5,994 nucleotides of DNA from contig CAMFKA010000136.1 in assembly GCA_945957185.1 (NCBI GenBank), positions 1 to 5,994 of the forward strand, written 5' to 3'. Positions 1 to 5,541 of the stretch are shown in pieces. The DNA comes from an uncultured Chlamydiaceae bacterium (GTDB lineage: Bacteria > Chlamydiota > Chlamydiia > Chlamydiales > Parachlamydiaceae). The notes under the pieces were generated by a model. It did no database searches. It worked only from the letters and a program-made list of their open reading frames with translations, and had not been told where the DNA came from. How positions within the stretch are numbered: position 1 is the stretch's first letter; each line of letters starts with the position of its first letter. The position numbers were made by a program, and so were the translations under genes.

Positions 1-48
1 ACAACCCTCGACTAGTCGTCGGCAGCGTCAGATGTGTATAAGAGACAG
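1..48 (+). other. Untrimmed Illumina Nextera adapter (not genomic)
   Basis: Bases 16-48 match the 33-nt Nextera read-1 adapter exactly, and 30-48 are the 19-bp Tn5 mosaic end AGATGTGTATAAGAGACAG. Bases 8-15 (TCGACTAG) fit a Nextera XT i5 index (recalled as S513). Bases 1-7 resemble a damaged end of the preceding flow-cell primer. This stretch is library-preparation sequence joined to the contig, so the true genomic sequence begins at 49. Any ORF running into it, here kdpB, gains artificial residues. Confidence 0.96.
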
Positions 49-423
49 GATATCGCCTTTTTTGAGAAGTTCTGCCGGAGTCTTCACCTCGACACCATTT
101 TGAATTTGTCGGGCGTAGGCATCGATTTTGGTTTTTTTTAAGCTTGCCGCGTGGGCTTTCCCTCGGCTTTCGGCGATCGATTGTGCGAAGTTGGCAAAAA
201 AAACCGTAGCCCACAACCAAAGAGTGATTTGGAGATCGAACCACGACAGTTGGTGGCGATGGAGAGCGATTAAATTGTAGAAAGTGGAAAGAAGAGTGCA
301 AATATAGGTGAGGAACATGACAGGATTTTTCCACTGGATGGCAGGGTGAAGCATTAGGAAAGCGTTTTTAAGAGAGTCGTAGAAGGTTTTCTTATCCGGA
401 AACAGTGTTTTTACAAAGCGCAT
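49..423 (-). CDS. kdpB: KdpB, K+-transporting P-type ATPase subunit, N-terminal 125 residues only (cut by contig edge)
   Basis: KdpB is the catalytic P-type ATPase subunit of the KdpFABC potassium pump and sits in the inner membrane. Only residues 1-125 are genomic here; E. coli KdpB has about 680. Visible family features are the membrane-entry motif NPVMF (33-37), a first hydrophobic segment at about 35-53, a second at about 64-82 and the conserved stretch LWLWATVFFANFAQSIAESR (68-87), followed by KAHAASLKK (89-97) and LLKKGDI (119-125), the start of the actuator domain. The TGES loop, the DKTGT phosphorylation site and the nucleotide-binding domain are off the edge. Six further residues (LSLIHI) and the stop that close the ORF come from the Nextera mosaic end and are artefacts, so this is not a natural truncation. 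The ATG at 421-423 lies 7 bp after the kdpA stop. Its ribosome site is only a short AGG overlapping that stop, so translation probably depends on coupling to kdpA. Confidence 0.93.
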
Positions 424-430
424 AGCAAAC

Positions 431-2116
431 CTATAGAGGGTGATTTTTCAACATTAAAAGATGTTCGAGAATAGGTCCAAGAGACAGTGCCGGAAAAAAT
501 GTCAAAGCCCCCACAATAAAGATGACGAAGGAAAGAAGAAACCCGAAAAGAACAGTGGAAGTGGATAGAGTCCCGATGGAAGGGGGAGCAGCTTGTTTAT
601 TCGCAAGAGAGCCTGCCAAAGCCAAGCTCGGAAGCAAGATGACAACACGTCCCATCAGCATCACAAAACCAAGTGTCAAGTTGTAGTAAAGTGTGTTGGC
701 GTTCAATCCCGCAAAAGCGCTGCCGTTATTTCCTGAAGCAGAGGCGAAGGCGTAAAGAATTTCTGTCAAACCGTGAGGTCCCGGATTAGCGATGCTAGAA
801 GTCCCTGCAGGAAGAACGCTAGAAATCCCCGCGCCGATGAGAATTAACGATCCAGGAACAAGAGTCGCGCAAACGACCCATAAGATATCGCTTTTCTCGA
901 TTTTTTTACCCAAGTATTCCGGAGTGCGCCCCACCATAAGACCCGACAAAAACGCAGTCAGCAAGATGAACATGATCATGCCGCACAATCCCACGCCCAC
1001 CCCTCCGAAGATGATCTCCTCCAGCATGATGTACATGAGTGCCACGCCGCCCGCAAGAGGGGGGAGGCTGGAAAGCATGCCGTTGACAGAGCCGTTCGAT
1101 GTTGCCGTTGTGGAGGTGCTCCAGAGAAGGGTGTTTCGAATTCCAAGTCGCGTTTCGATCCCTTCCAGCAGAGGTGCTGCGTCTGCAACGGGATCGGTAA
1201 CTAACGTTGTCATCATTGCGATGGCGAACCCTGCACACCAAATTGTGAACATGACAGACAAAATTGCCCACGCCTGTTTTCGGGAATTGACCATCACACC
1301 GTACATATAAACAGTTGCGGAGGGGATCAGCAAAATGGAAATCATTTGCAAAAAGTTGCTTAGTGCAGTGGGATTTTCGAAGGGGTGAGCGCTATTGGTG
1401 TTGAAGAAGCCTCCGCCATTCGACCCCAGTTCTTTGATAGCCACTTGTGATGCCGCAGGTCCCATAGGAATCGTTTGAGCTCCCATTTCTATTCCGATGA
1501 CCTGTTGATAAGAGGAAAAATTTTGGATCACCCCTTCACCCACCAATACGACAGCAAGAATCAATGAAAGGGGGAGTAAGATGTAAATCAACGTGCGAGT
1601 GAGATCGAACCAGAAGTTCCCAAGAGTCGACTGCCGTTGAGCGACGATTCCTCGAATCAATACTAACAACGCACACATCCCTGTCGCAGCGCTTAGAAAA
1701 TTCTGAACCGTCAAGCCCAACATCTGAGAGAGGTAACTAAGTGTTGTTTCCCCCGCATACGCCTGCCAATTGGTGTTCGTTGTAAAGCTAATCGCTGTAT
1801 TTAACGCAAGATCCCATGAGGGGGCAGGGAAGTTTTGGGGATTTAAGGGAAGGACACCCTGAAACAACTGAATGAAAATGAGAGCGCACAATCCGATGAT
1901 ATTGAACCACAGCAAATTTTTGCCGTATGTCTTCCACGACATCTCTTCGTTTGGATCTATCCCCGCAATTTTGTAACTGAACGATTCAAGTGGAGCGAAT
2001 ATCCGGTCGACAAACAGAGGGGTCCGCGTGTAGACCGCAGCCATGTAGCTGCCAAGAATCGGTGTGAGCAACAGAAGCACTCCGAGATAGAGAACAGTTT
2101 CTATCAATTTTGGCAT
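431..2116 (-). CDS. kdpA: KdpA, potassium-binding and translocating subunit of the Kdp pump
   Basis: KdpA is the channel-like inner-membrane subunit that selects and carries K+ in KdpFABC; it belongs to the superfamily of K+ transporters that evolved from K+ channels. The 561 residues agree with the roughly 557 of E. coli. All four pore-loop signatures can be read: TTNTNWQAYAGE (112-123), SNGGGFFNTNSAHPFENP (232-249), STTATSNGSVNGM (335-347) and ASGNNGSAFAGL (460-471). Other family landmarks are GRTPEYLGKKI (396-406), NPGPHG (444-449) and ALTFFPALSLGP (537-548). There are about ten hydrophobic membrane spans, the first at about 5-27. The ATG is supported by GGAGA at 2124-2128, seven bases upstream, and by its 1-bp overlap with the kdpF stop (TAATG). 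kdpB follows after 7 bp. No frameshift or missing pore motif is seen. High-affinity K+ scavenging under K+ limitation is the known family role. Confidence 0.98.
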   Translation of the reverse strand: MPKLIETVLYLGVLLLLTPILGSYMAAVYTRTPLFVDRIFAPLESFSYKIAGIDPNEEMSWKTYGKNLLWFNIIGLCALIFIQLFQGVLPLNPQNFPAPSWDLALNTAISFTTNTNWQAYAGETTLSYLSQMLGLTVQNFLSAATGMCALLVLIRGIVAQRQSTLGNFWFDLTRTLIYILLPLSLILAVVLVGEGVIQNFSSYQQVIGIEMGAQTIPMGPAASQVAIKELGSNGGGFFNTNSAHPFENPTALSNFLQMISILLIPSATVYMYGVMVNSRKQAWAILSVMFTIWCAGFAIAMMTTLVTDPVADAAPLLEGIETRLGIRNTLLWSTSTTATSNGSVNGMLSSLPPLAGGVALMYIMLEEIIFGGVGVGLCGMIMFILLTAFLSGLMVGRTPEYLGKKIEKSDILWVVCATLVPGSLILIGAGISSVLPAGTSSIANPGPHGLTEILYAFASASGNNGSAFAGLNANTLYYNLTLGFVMLMGRVVILLPSLALAGSLANKQAAPPSIGTLSTSTVLFGFLLSFVIFIVGALTFFPALSLGPILEHLLMLKNHPL

Positions 2117-2205
2117 TAAAATTTCTCCGGAAAAAGGAGCGTGTAAACAAGATATCCCGCCATGAACACGGCTACAAACCCTGCAACAGCGAATTCGTTA
2201 TTCAT
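2116..2205 (-). CDS. kdpF: KdpF, 29-aa single-span subunit of the Kdp pump
   Basis: This small gene encodes 29 residues, the same length as E. coli KdpF, a one-helix membrane peptide that stabilises the KdpABC complex. The sequence starts MNNEFAVAGFVAVFMAG and continues YLVYTLLFPEKF. It has a single hydrophobic span at about residues 5-25 and the recognisable KdpF signature GYLVYxLLxxEKF; E. coli has GYLVYALINAEAF (from memory). Its ATG overlaps the stop of the upstream MDR gene by 4 bp (ATGA), and its TAA shares one base with the kdpA ATG. The first overlap implies translation by re-initiation, since only a weak purine stretch precedes the start. Position, length and motif together make the call safe although the ORF falls below usual length cut-offs. 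Confidence 0.93.
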   Translation of the reverse strand: MNNEFAVAGFVAVFMAGYLVYTLLFPEKF

Positions 2206-3242
2206 GATAAGTCTTTTCCGGGACAAACAAGAACTTTACCCGCAGTCATCTGCTGATGATACGCGAGAAGCGCGTCCGCCGTTTCTGCTAACGAAGCTCT
2301 TTGCCGAATCGCAGTTTGGAAACTGCCGTCAGCCATCATCTTTTGCACTTGATTGGAAGCTTTGTAAATTCCAAAAATCGAGTGACTCGCCAGCCAATTT
2401 GTCACCCAAAATCCCAGGACGGACTTAGTTTGGAAAATCAGGGACATCGGACTGATGTCGTTGCAAGAGGAGAGCGATAACGACCCGTAAACCATCACTT
2501 TTGAATGGTTAGGCATCGCGCTTAATATGGAACCCGTCATCTCGCCGGCAACAGCGTCAAAGGCAATCGTGGCCCCTAATCGCGCCGTCTCTCGCTTTAG
2601 GTCCTCCCTAAATTTTTCTGATTCCGAATTCAGGACGAATTTTGCTCCAAGTTTACGCAGGAGCAGCTCCTGCTCTTTACGTCTGACAATATTAATGACC
2701 GGAATGTTAGCTTTTAAAGCCAGTTTTAGCACCATTCTTCCTACCTGGCTTGCTGCTGCTGTTTGTAGGATCGCTTTATGTTTCCCTTGAATCGCTGTGT
2801 CCACCATCCCCACAGCCGTCAAAGGGTTGATGATGAGCGTAGCTCCTTGGTCGAAGCTGACGTCGTCTTTTAGCGGAATGCACGTTTTGGCATCGACAAC
2901 ACAATACTCTGCCCACATGCCGTCAATGTCCGTTTGAATTGCGCAGGCAACTCTTTTTCCCATCAGCCACCATGCGTTAAACCCTTTTCCGTGGGCGACT
3001 ACTGTGCCGGAGCCTTCCCATCCAGGAATAGTGGGCAACGATTTCTTCTTTCCATAGATTCCCTGTAAAAGGAGGATATCGGAAGGGTTGCAAGGGGAAG
3101 CTTCAACTTTGATTAAAACCTGGCCCGGTCCCGGCTTTGGAGTGGGTTTTTCGACGACGCGAAGGCTGCGAATAGCCTCGACAGGATCCTGGTGAAAGGA
3201 TTCTATTTGCAACGCTTTCATTGTTAATGGGATATTCTTCAC
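2202..3242 (-). CDS. Zinc-independent MDR-family NAD(P)H oxidoreductase (quinone reductase / enoyl reductase-like)
   Basis: A 346-residue medium-chain dehydrogenase/reductase. The GroES-like N-terminal half contains KPGPGQVLIKVEA (36-48), NPSDILLLQGIYG (52-64) and PGWEGSGTV (73-81). NPLTAVGM (139-146) leads into the Rossmann domain, with the nucleotide-binding turn AAASQVGRM (162-170) and the second strand INIVRR (183-188), whose arginines suggest NADPH. The end YGSLS...GFWVTNWL (252-284) resembles mitochondrial 2-enoyl reductase (MECR/ETR) and quinone oxidoreductases. The zinc ligands of classical alcohol dehydrogenases are absent. NPSDxxxxQGxYG is typical of the MECR branch, but the substrate cannot be fixed; quinones, enoyl thioesters or reactive aldehydes are all possible. 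The GTG start at 3240-3242 is preferred over the in-frame ATG at 3219-3221 because GGAGG lies five bases upstream of GTG and nothing similar precedes the ATG. Its stop overlaps kdpF by 4 bp, so it leads the kdp operon. Confidence 0.87.
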   Translation of the reverse strand: MKNIPLTMKALQIESFHQDPVEAIRSLRVVEKPTPKPGPGQVLIKVEASPCNPSDILLLQGIYGKKKSLPTIPGWEGSGTVVAHGKGFNAWWLMGKRVACAIQTDIDGMWAEYCVVDAKTCIPLKDDVSFDQGATLIINPLTAVGMVDTAIQGKHKAILQTAAASQVGRMVLKLALKANIPVINIVRRKEQELLLRKLGAKFVLNSESEKFREDLKRETARLGATIAFDAVAGEMTGSILSAMPNHSKVMVYGSLSLSSCNDISPMSLIFQTKSVLGFWVTNWLASHSIFGIYKASNQVQKMMADGSFQTAIRQRASLAETADALLAYHQQMTAGKVLVCPGKDLS

Positions 3243-3247
3243 CGCGC

Positions 3248-3252
3248 CCTCC
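3248..3252 (-). promoter_or_regulatory. Strong Shine-Dalgarno GGAGG that fixes the GTG start of the MDR gene
   Basis: A perfect GGAGG lies five bases upstream of GTG at 3240-3242 on the minus strand. The alternative ATG seven codons further in has no purine-rich site, only TTAACA before it. This chooses the 346-residue form over the 339-residue one. No equally clear -35/-10 pair is visible in the AT-rich stretch between this site and the hairpin at 3321-3347; TATATC at about 3279-3284 is a weak -10 candidate. Confidence 0.75.
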
Positions 3253-3320
3253 GGGTCATCACTTTTTACGTAATGCGAGATATAGCGGTTAAAGAAATTT
3301 TTTTAAATCAAATTTATTGT

Positions 3321-3347
3321 GGAACGCGCGACAAGTCGCAGCGCTCC
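3321..3347 (-). terminator. Hairpin terminator candidate after the 125-aa gene
   Basis: On the minus strand, 18 bases after the stop at 3366-3368, GGAGCGC pairs with GCGTTCC (one G-T wobble). A single T bulge then precedes GCGA-CTTG-TCGC, giving an 11-bp GC-rich stem with a four-base loop. The tail reads ACAATAAATTTG, AT-rich but without a clean run of T, so termination may be partial. It separates the upstream small gene from the MDR-kdp operon. Confidence 0.55.
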
Positions 3348-3365
3348 AAAATCTCCTATCGACTT

Positions 3366-3743
3366 TTATTTGGCTTTTGCGCGTCCGGTGATGTCGATCA
3401 CGTTCGTGTTCTTGATACTTTCAGTCCAATCAACGAGAGCCCTGTTGATTTTTCCTAGCACGACTTCTCGCTCTTTGTTTCCATGTACGAAAAGATCGGG
3501 GTGAGTTTGCTTGATGACAGTTTTTACTGTGGAAGGATCGGCTTTGTGGTTTTCATTTTTTAAAACTGAAGCGAGCAAATCCAAAACAACAGTTTCGGTT
3601 TTTTCGTCTAGTTGAGTGGACAGCTGACCGACCAAAATTTGAGCAACGATGTTTTTATTGATTTCGGAATTTTTACTTTCTTTATCTAATGCCGAAGACA
3701 TTAAATTATTTAAGTTTCCTGTGACGCCTCTAATGTTATCCAT
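3366..3743 (-). CDS. Small helical protein of unknown function (125 aa)
   Basis: I do not recognise this 125-residue protein. It is hydrophilic and probably mostly helical, with no signal peptide, no membrane span and no cysteine. Residues 31-64 form an amphipathic stretch (NIVAQILVGQLSTQLDEK, then TVVLDLLASVLKNEN), a second helical block follows at about 73-112 (STVKTVIKQTHPDLFVHG, then EREVVLGKINRALVDWTE), and the last residues (TGRAKAK) are basic. The ATG at 3741-3743 has an AGGTG site at 3749-3753, five bases upstream, and a consensus-like promoter at 3778-3807 would give a leader of about 28 nt. A hairpin follows the stop. It is divergent from the 99-aa gene and appears to be a single-gene transcript. 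Its own strong promoter, SD and terminator make a real gene likely even without a known family. Confidence 0.72.
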   Translation of the reverse strand: MDNIRGVTGNLNNLMSSALDKESKNSEINKNIVAQILVGQLSTQLDEKTETVVLDLLASVLKNENHKADPSTVKTVIKQTHPDLFVHGNKEREVVLGKINRALVDWTESIKNTNVIDITGRAKAK

Positions 3744-3777
3744 AATTACACCTATTTTTTATAAAGTGCACACTATT

Positions 3778-3807
3778 ATTATTCAAGCATTACAATTAAT
3801 TTGTCAA
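3778..3807 (-). promoter_or_regulatory. Sigma-70-type promoter of the 125-aa gene
   Basis: On the minus strand a perfect -35 TTGACA (3802-3807), an 18-bp spacer and AATAAT (3778-3783, five of six matches to TATAAT). The start point predicted seven bases on is about 3771, giving a 28-nt leader with AGGTG at 3749-3753. The -35 box is embedded in the palindrome at 3794-3814. Confidence 0.68.
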
Positions 3808-3814
3808 ATTAATT
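3794..3814. repeat. 21-bp palindrome over the -35 box, candidate operator
   Basis: Arms AATTAATTTG (3794-3803) and CAAATTAATT (3805-3814) are perfect inverted repeats around one central base. The right part of the left arm and the start of the right arm contain the TTGACA -35 box of the leftward promoter. The site also lies 21 bases upstream of the -35 of the rightward promoter, so a bound dimer could act on both genes. The AT-rich composition makes chance palindromes more likely, so the regulatory role is inferred. Confidence 0.5.
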
Positions 3815-3835
3815 TAATTGTTAGATTTCTGGGTA

Positions 3836-3865
3836 TTGCGTAATAAATTCTTTAGATGCTAGAAT
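3836..3865 (+). promoter_or_regulatory. Promoter candidate of the 99-aa gene
   Basis: TTGCGT (3836-3841, three of six matches to the -35 consensus), an 18-bp spacer and TAGAAT (3860-3865, five of six matches to TATAAT). The predicted start at about 3872 gives a 39-nt leader with GGAGA at 3902-3906 before the ATG. The -35 is weak, so activation or a relaxed promoter is likely. Confidence 0.45.
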
Positions 3866-3910
3866 GGTAGATGGAGTGAATGAACTTAATCACATAAGAC
3901 CGGAGATGCT

Positions 3911-4210
3911 ATGGACTCGAATTCTTTTACCAATGGCGCCCCCAACGAAAACGTTGATCCTAACGTACAGGCAGCTTCGAATAACGCTACTGAGACAAAA
4001 GGGAAAGAGGCGTTGTCTGCGCAGGCAAACTCCGAGCAAAAGCAAGTCTGGGACGCGTCGAATGCAAGCTCTAAAATCAGTTCTCTCGAAGATTTAAAAT
4101 CGAAATCTCCCGAATTATATCAAAAAATGATGGAAGGGATTGCCCAACAAATTTGCCGTCAGATGAAAGATGGGCAAGACCGAGTGAAGAAAAACCTCAG
4201 AGGGCAGTAG
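3911..4210 (+). CDS. Small two-part protein of unknown function (99 aa): Asn/Ser-rich head, helical charged tail
   Basis: Not assigned to a family. Residues 1-56 are low-complexity and probably disordered: rich in Asn, Ser, Ala, Gln and Thr, with almost no large hydrophobic residues (MDSNSFTNGAPNENVDPN at the start). Residues 57-97 switch to a compact helical segment reading SSLEDLKSKSPELYQKMMEG, then IAQQICRQMKDGQDRVKKN, with one cysteine (about residue 84) and a basic end. There is no signal peptide or membrane span. The start is well supported: GGAGA at 3902-3906 precedes the ATG by four bases, and TAGAAT at 3860-3865 is a plausible -10. The head composition resembles that reported for type III secretion signals, which would matter if the host is chlamydial, but this is inference only. 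The TAG at 4208-4210 lies in the same frame as the next gene, 48 bp downstream, which has its own promoter. Confidence 0.75.
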   Translation: MDSNSFTNGAPNENVDPNVQAASNNATETKGKEALSAQANSEQKQVWDASNASSKISSLEDLKSKSPELYQKMMEGIAQQICRQMKDGQDRVKKNLRGQ

Positions 4211-4223
4211 TCCTATCGTATCG

Positions 4224-4252
4224 TTGACAAATATCTTGTTTTAAGATATCCT
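4224..4252 (+). promoter_or_regulatory. Promoter of the 90-aa ORF / rluD pair, placing the start on the ATG
   Basis: A perfect TTGACA (4224-4229), the optimal 17-bp spacer and TATCCT (4247-4252, four of six matches). Seven bases after the -10 is position 4259, the A of the start codon. No Shine-Dalgarno sequence is present before the ATG, which agrees with a leaderless transcript. The spacer and -10 contain an inverted repeat. Confidence 0.6.
4231..4249. repeat. Inverted repeat inside the promoter, candidate operator
   Basis: ATATCTT (4231-4237) and AAGATAT (4243-4249) form perfect 7-bp arms around a five-base centre. The repeat fills the spacer between -35 and -10 and covers half of the -10. 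It is not a likely terminator for the preceding gene: the stem has only two G-C pairs and CCTCCAG follows instead of a T run. A repressor bound here would block RNA polymerase. Confidence 0.45.
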
Positions 4253-4258
4253 CCAGTC

Positions 4259-4531
4259 ATGGAAACTAATTCTATATTAATTGCGGTTCAAATTGATCGT
4301 TCCCATAATAAAGATGGCGGTGCGCATCAATTGTTTATTACCGGAGATCCGGAATATTTGACGCAATTTGAGGTAAATGGAAGCTTTTTCCTGGGGAAAA
4401 AGGTAGAAACTCCTCTCGATTACGACACTTTACATAGCGCCGGAACTCACATCGTTTCTCTCCTAGCGAAAGCCTGCCCCCAACAAAAATACGCGCTGGA
4501 AGACTTACAAATTTTTCCTGATACCCGTTGA
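4259..4531 (+). CDS. Conserved-looking small protein of unknown function (90 aa) upstream of rluD
   Basis: A 90-residue soluble protein with no known motif. Its N-terminal half looks beta-rich: SILIAVQIDRSH (5-16), HQLFITGDPEYLTQFEV (23-39), then GSFFLGKKVETPLDY (41-55). It ends in a helix, LHSAGTHIVSLLAKAC (58-73), and DLQIFPD. It is cytosolic by composition. The ATG at 4259 is the only standard start codon between the preceding in-frame stop (4208-4210) and the body of the ORF, and it has no SD. A good promoter ends seven bases before it. The stop lies 6 bp before the RluD-type gene, so the two share a transcript. Chlamydial genomes, as I remember, carry a short unknown protein next to their RluD homologue, which this may match; that link is unverified. 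A helper or regulator of the enzyme downstream is only a guess. Confidence 0.76.
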   Translation: METNSILIAVQIDRSHNKDGGAHQLFITGDPEYLTQFEVNGSFFLGKKVETPLDYDTLHSAGTHIVSLLAKACPQQKYALEDLQIFPDTR

Positions 4532-4537
4532 GAGCAT

Positions 4538-5488
4538 ATGAACGAAACTGTAGACTCTTTTTACATCTCCGCCGAAGAAGCCGGACTCCGGCTCGATAAA
4601 ATCGTCGCCACCCGCTACAAAGAAGTGCGCTCGCGCACCTATTTCCAAGCTCTCATCGACAGCGGAAAAATTTTGATCAATCACGAACCCGCGAAAAAGC
4701 GGATTGCTCCCAGAGAAGGCGACCACGTCGAGATATTATTCGCGCTCTCCCGCGAAATGTCGTTAGAGCCGGAAGCGATTCCTTTGGATATTCTCTATGA
4801 AGATGATCATTTTCTTGTGATCAACAAACCCGCAGGGTTAGTCGTACATCCCGCACCGGGAAATTGGAGCGGAACATTAGTGAATGGGCTTTTGCACCAC
4901 TGCAACACGCTGTCGGCAGGGGAGACTTTTACTGAGCATTCGCCACCACCGCGTCCGGGTATTGTGCATCGATTGGACAAAGACACTTCAGGAGTGATCC
5001 TTTTAGGAAAAAATGATGCGATCACAGCGAAGTTGTCGACGCTATTCGCGGCCAGAGAAGTCTACAAAGAGTACACAGCCATCTGCATCGGCAATCCCGG
5101 AAATCGAATAATCGATTTTCCATTGGGACGTCATCCGGTGCACAGAAAAATGATGGCCGTCATTCCTGATGGTCGCCCTTCCATTACTCACTGCCGATCG
5201 CTAGCACACGATGAAAAGTTCAGTGCCGTTCAGCTTGTTTTGGAGACGGGGAGAACACACCAGATTCGCGTTCACCTAAAAGCTTTGAACTGCCCCATTT
5301 TAGGAGATGCTACCTACGGCAACAAGCAAACGAACGAGCGGTTAGGTGTGCAGAGACCCTTACTTCATTCGCGAGTCCTCCGCTTTCAGCATCCTATCAC
5401 AGGAGCGACAGTGGAAGTGTCAGCACCGTTGCCTGAAGACTTTACTCCTTTTTTACAAAAATTGGGATGTGAGCAGTTAACGTTCTAA
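4538..5488 (+). CDS. rluD: RluD-family 23S rRNA pseudouridine synthase
   Basis: This 316-residue enzyme belongs to the RluA/RluD family, which turns uridine into pseudouridine in RNA. E. coli RluD (326 aa) modifies 1911, 1915 and 1917 in helix 69 of 23S rRNA. An S4 RNA-binding domain fills residues 14-70 (GLRLDKIVATRYKEVRSRTY, then GKILINHE). The catalytic domain follows: INKPAGLVVHPAPGN (95-109), the active-site motif HRLDKDTSGV (144-153) with catalytic Asp147, RHPVHRKMMAV (198-208), LETGRTHQIRVHL (235-247) and LGDATYG (255-261). LVVHPAPGN and GTLVNGLLHH point to RluD rather than RluC, although target positions cannot be read from the sequence. It starts 6 bp after the 90-aa ORF with only a weak GAGAG upstream, so translational coupling is likely. 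All key residues are present. Confidence 0.93.
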   Translation: MNETVDSFYISAEEAGLRLDKIVATRYKEVRSRTYFQALIDSGKILINHEPAKKRIAPREGDHVEILFALSREMSLEPEAIPLDILYEDDHFLVINKPAGLVVHPAPGNWSGTLVNGLLHHCNTLSAGETFTEHSPPPRPGIVHRLDKDTSGVILLGKNDAITAKLSTLFAAREVYKEYTAICIGNPGNRIIDFPLGRHPVHRKMMAVIPDGRPSITHCRSLAHDEKFSAVQLVLETGRTHQIRVHLKALNCPILGDATYGNKQTNERLGVQRPLLHSRVLRFQHPITGATVEVSAPLPEDFTPFLQKLGCEQLTF

Positions 5489-5541
5489 TTGTCTAAAATT
5501 TTATTTTTTATAGACCTGAATTTGGGCTAAAAGCTAATATG

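Noticed and set aside
792..1310. 172-codon open frame on the plus strand inside kdpA
   Set aside because: It is antisense to a clear KdpA with all pore motifs; its translation is proline- and arginine-rich with no family features and no SD.
3266..3273. TTACGTAA palindrome in the MDR leader as an operator
   Set aside because: Eight symmetric bases in an AT-rich leader are too few to support a claim.
3864..4097. 77-codon plus-strand frame overlapping the 99-aa gene
   Set aside because: The 99-aa frame has the properly spaced GGAGA; this frame starts within the promoter and gives a basic shadow-like sequence.
4208..4261. Possible stop-codon read-through joining the 99-aa and 90-aa frames, which are in the same frame
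   Set aside because: The 16 codons between them hold promoter elements and an inverted repeat, and nothing indicates recoding at the TAG.
4807..5025. 72-codon minus-strand frame inside rluD
   Set aside because: Shadow of the catalytic domain of RluD, with no start signals of its own.
5491..5515. Terminator after rluD (GTCTA/TAGAC with a T-rich middle)
   Set aside because: The stem is only five AT-rich pairs with a large loop, and the T run lies inside the loop rather than after the stem.
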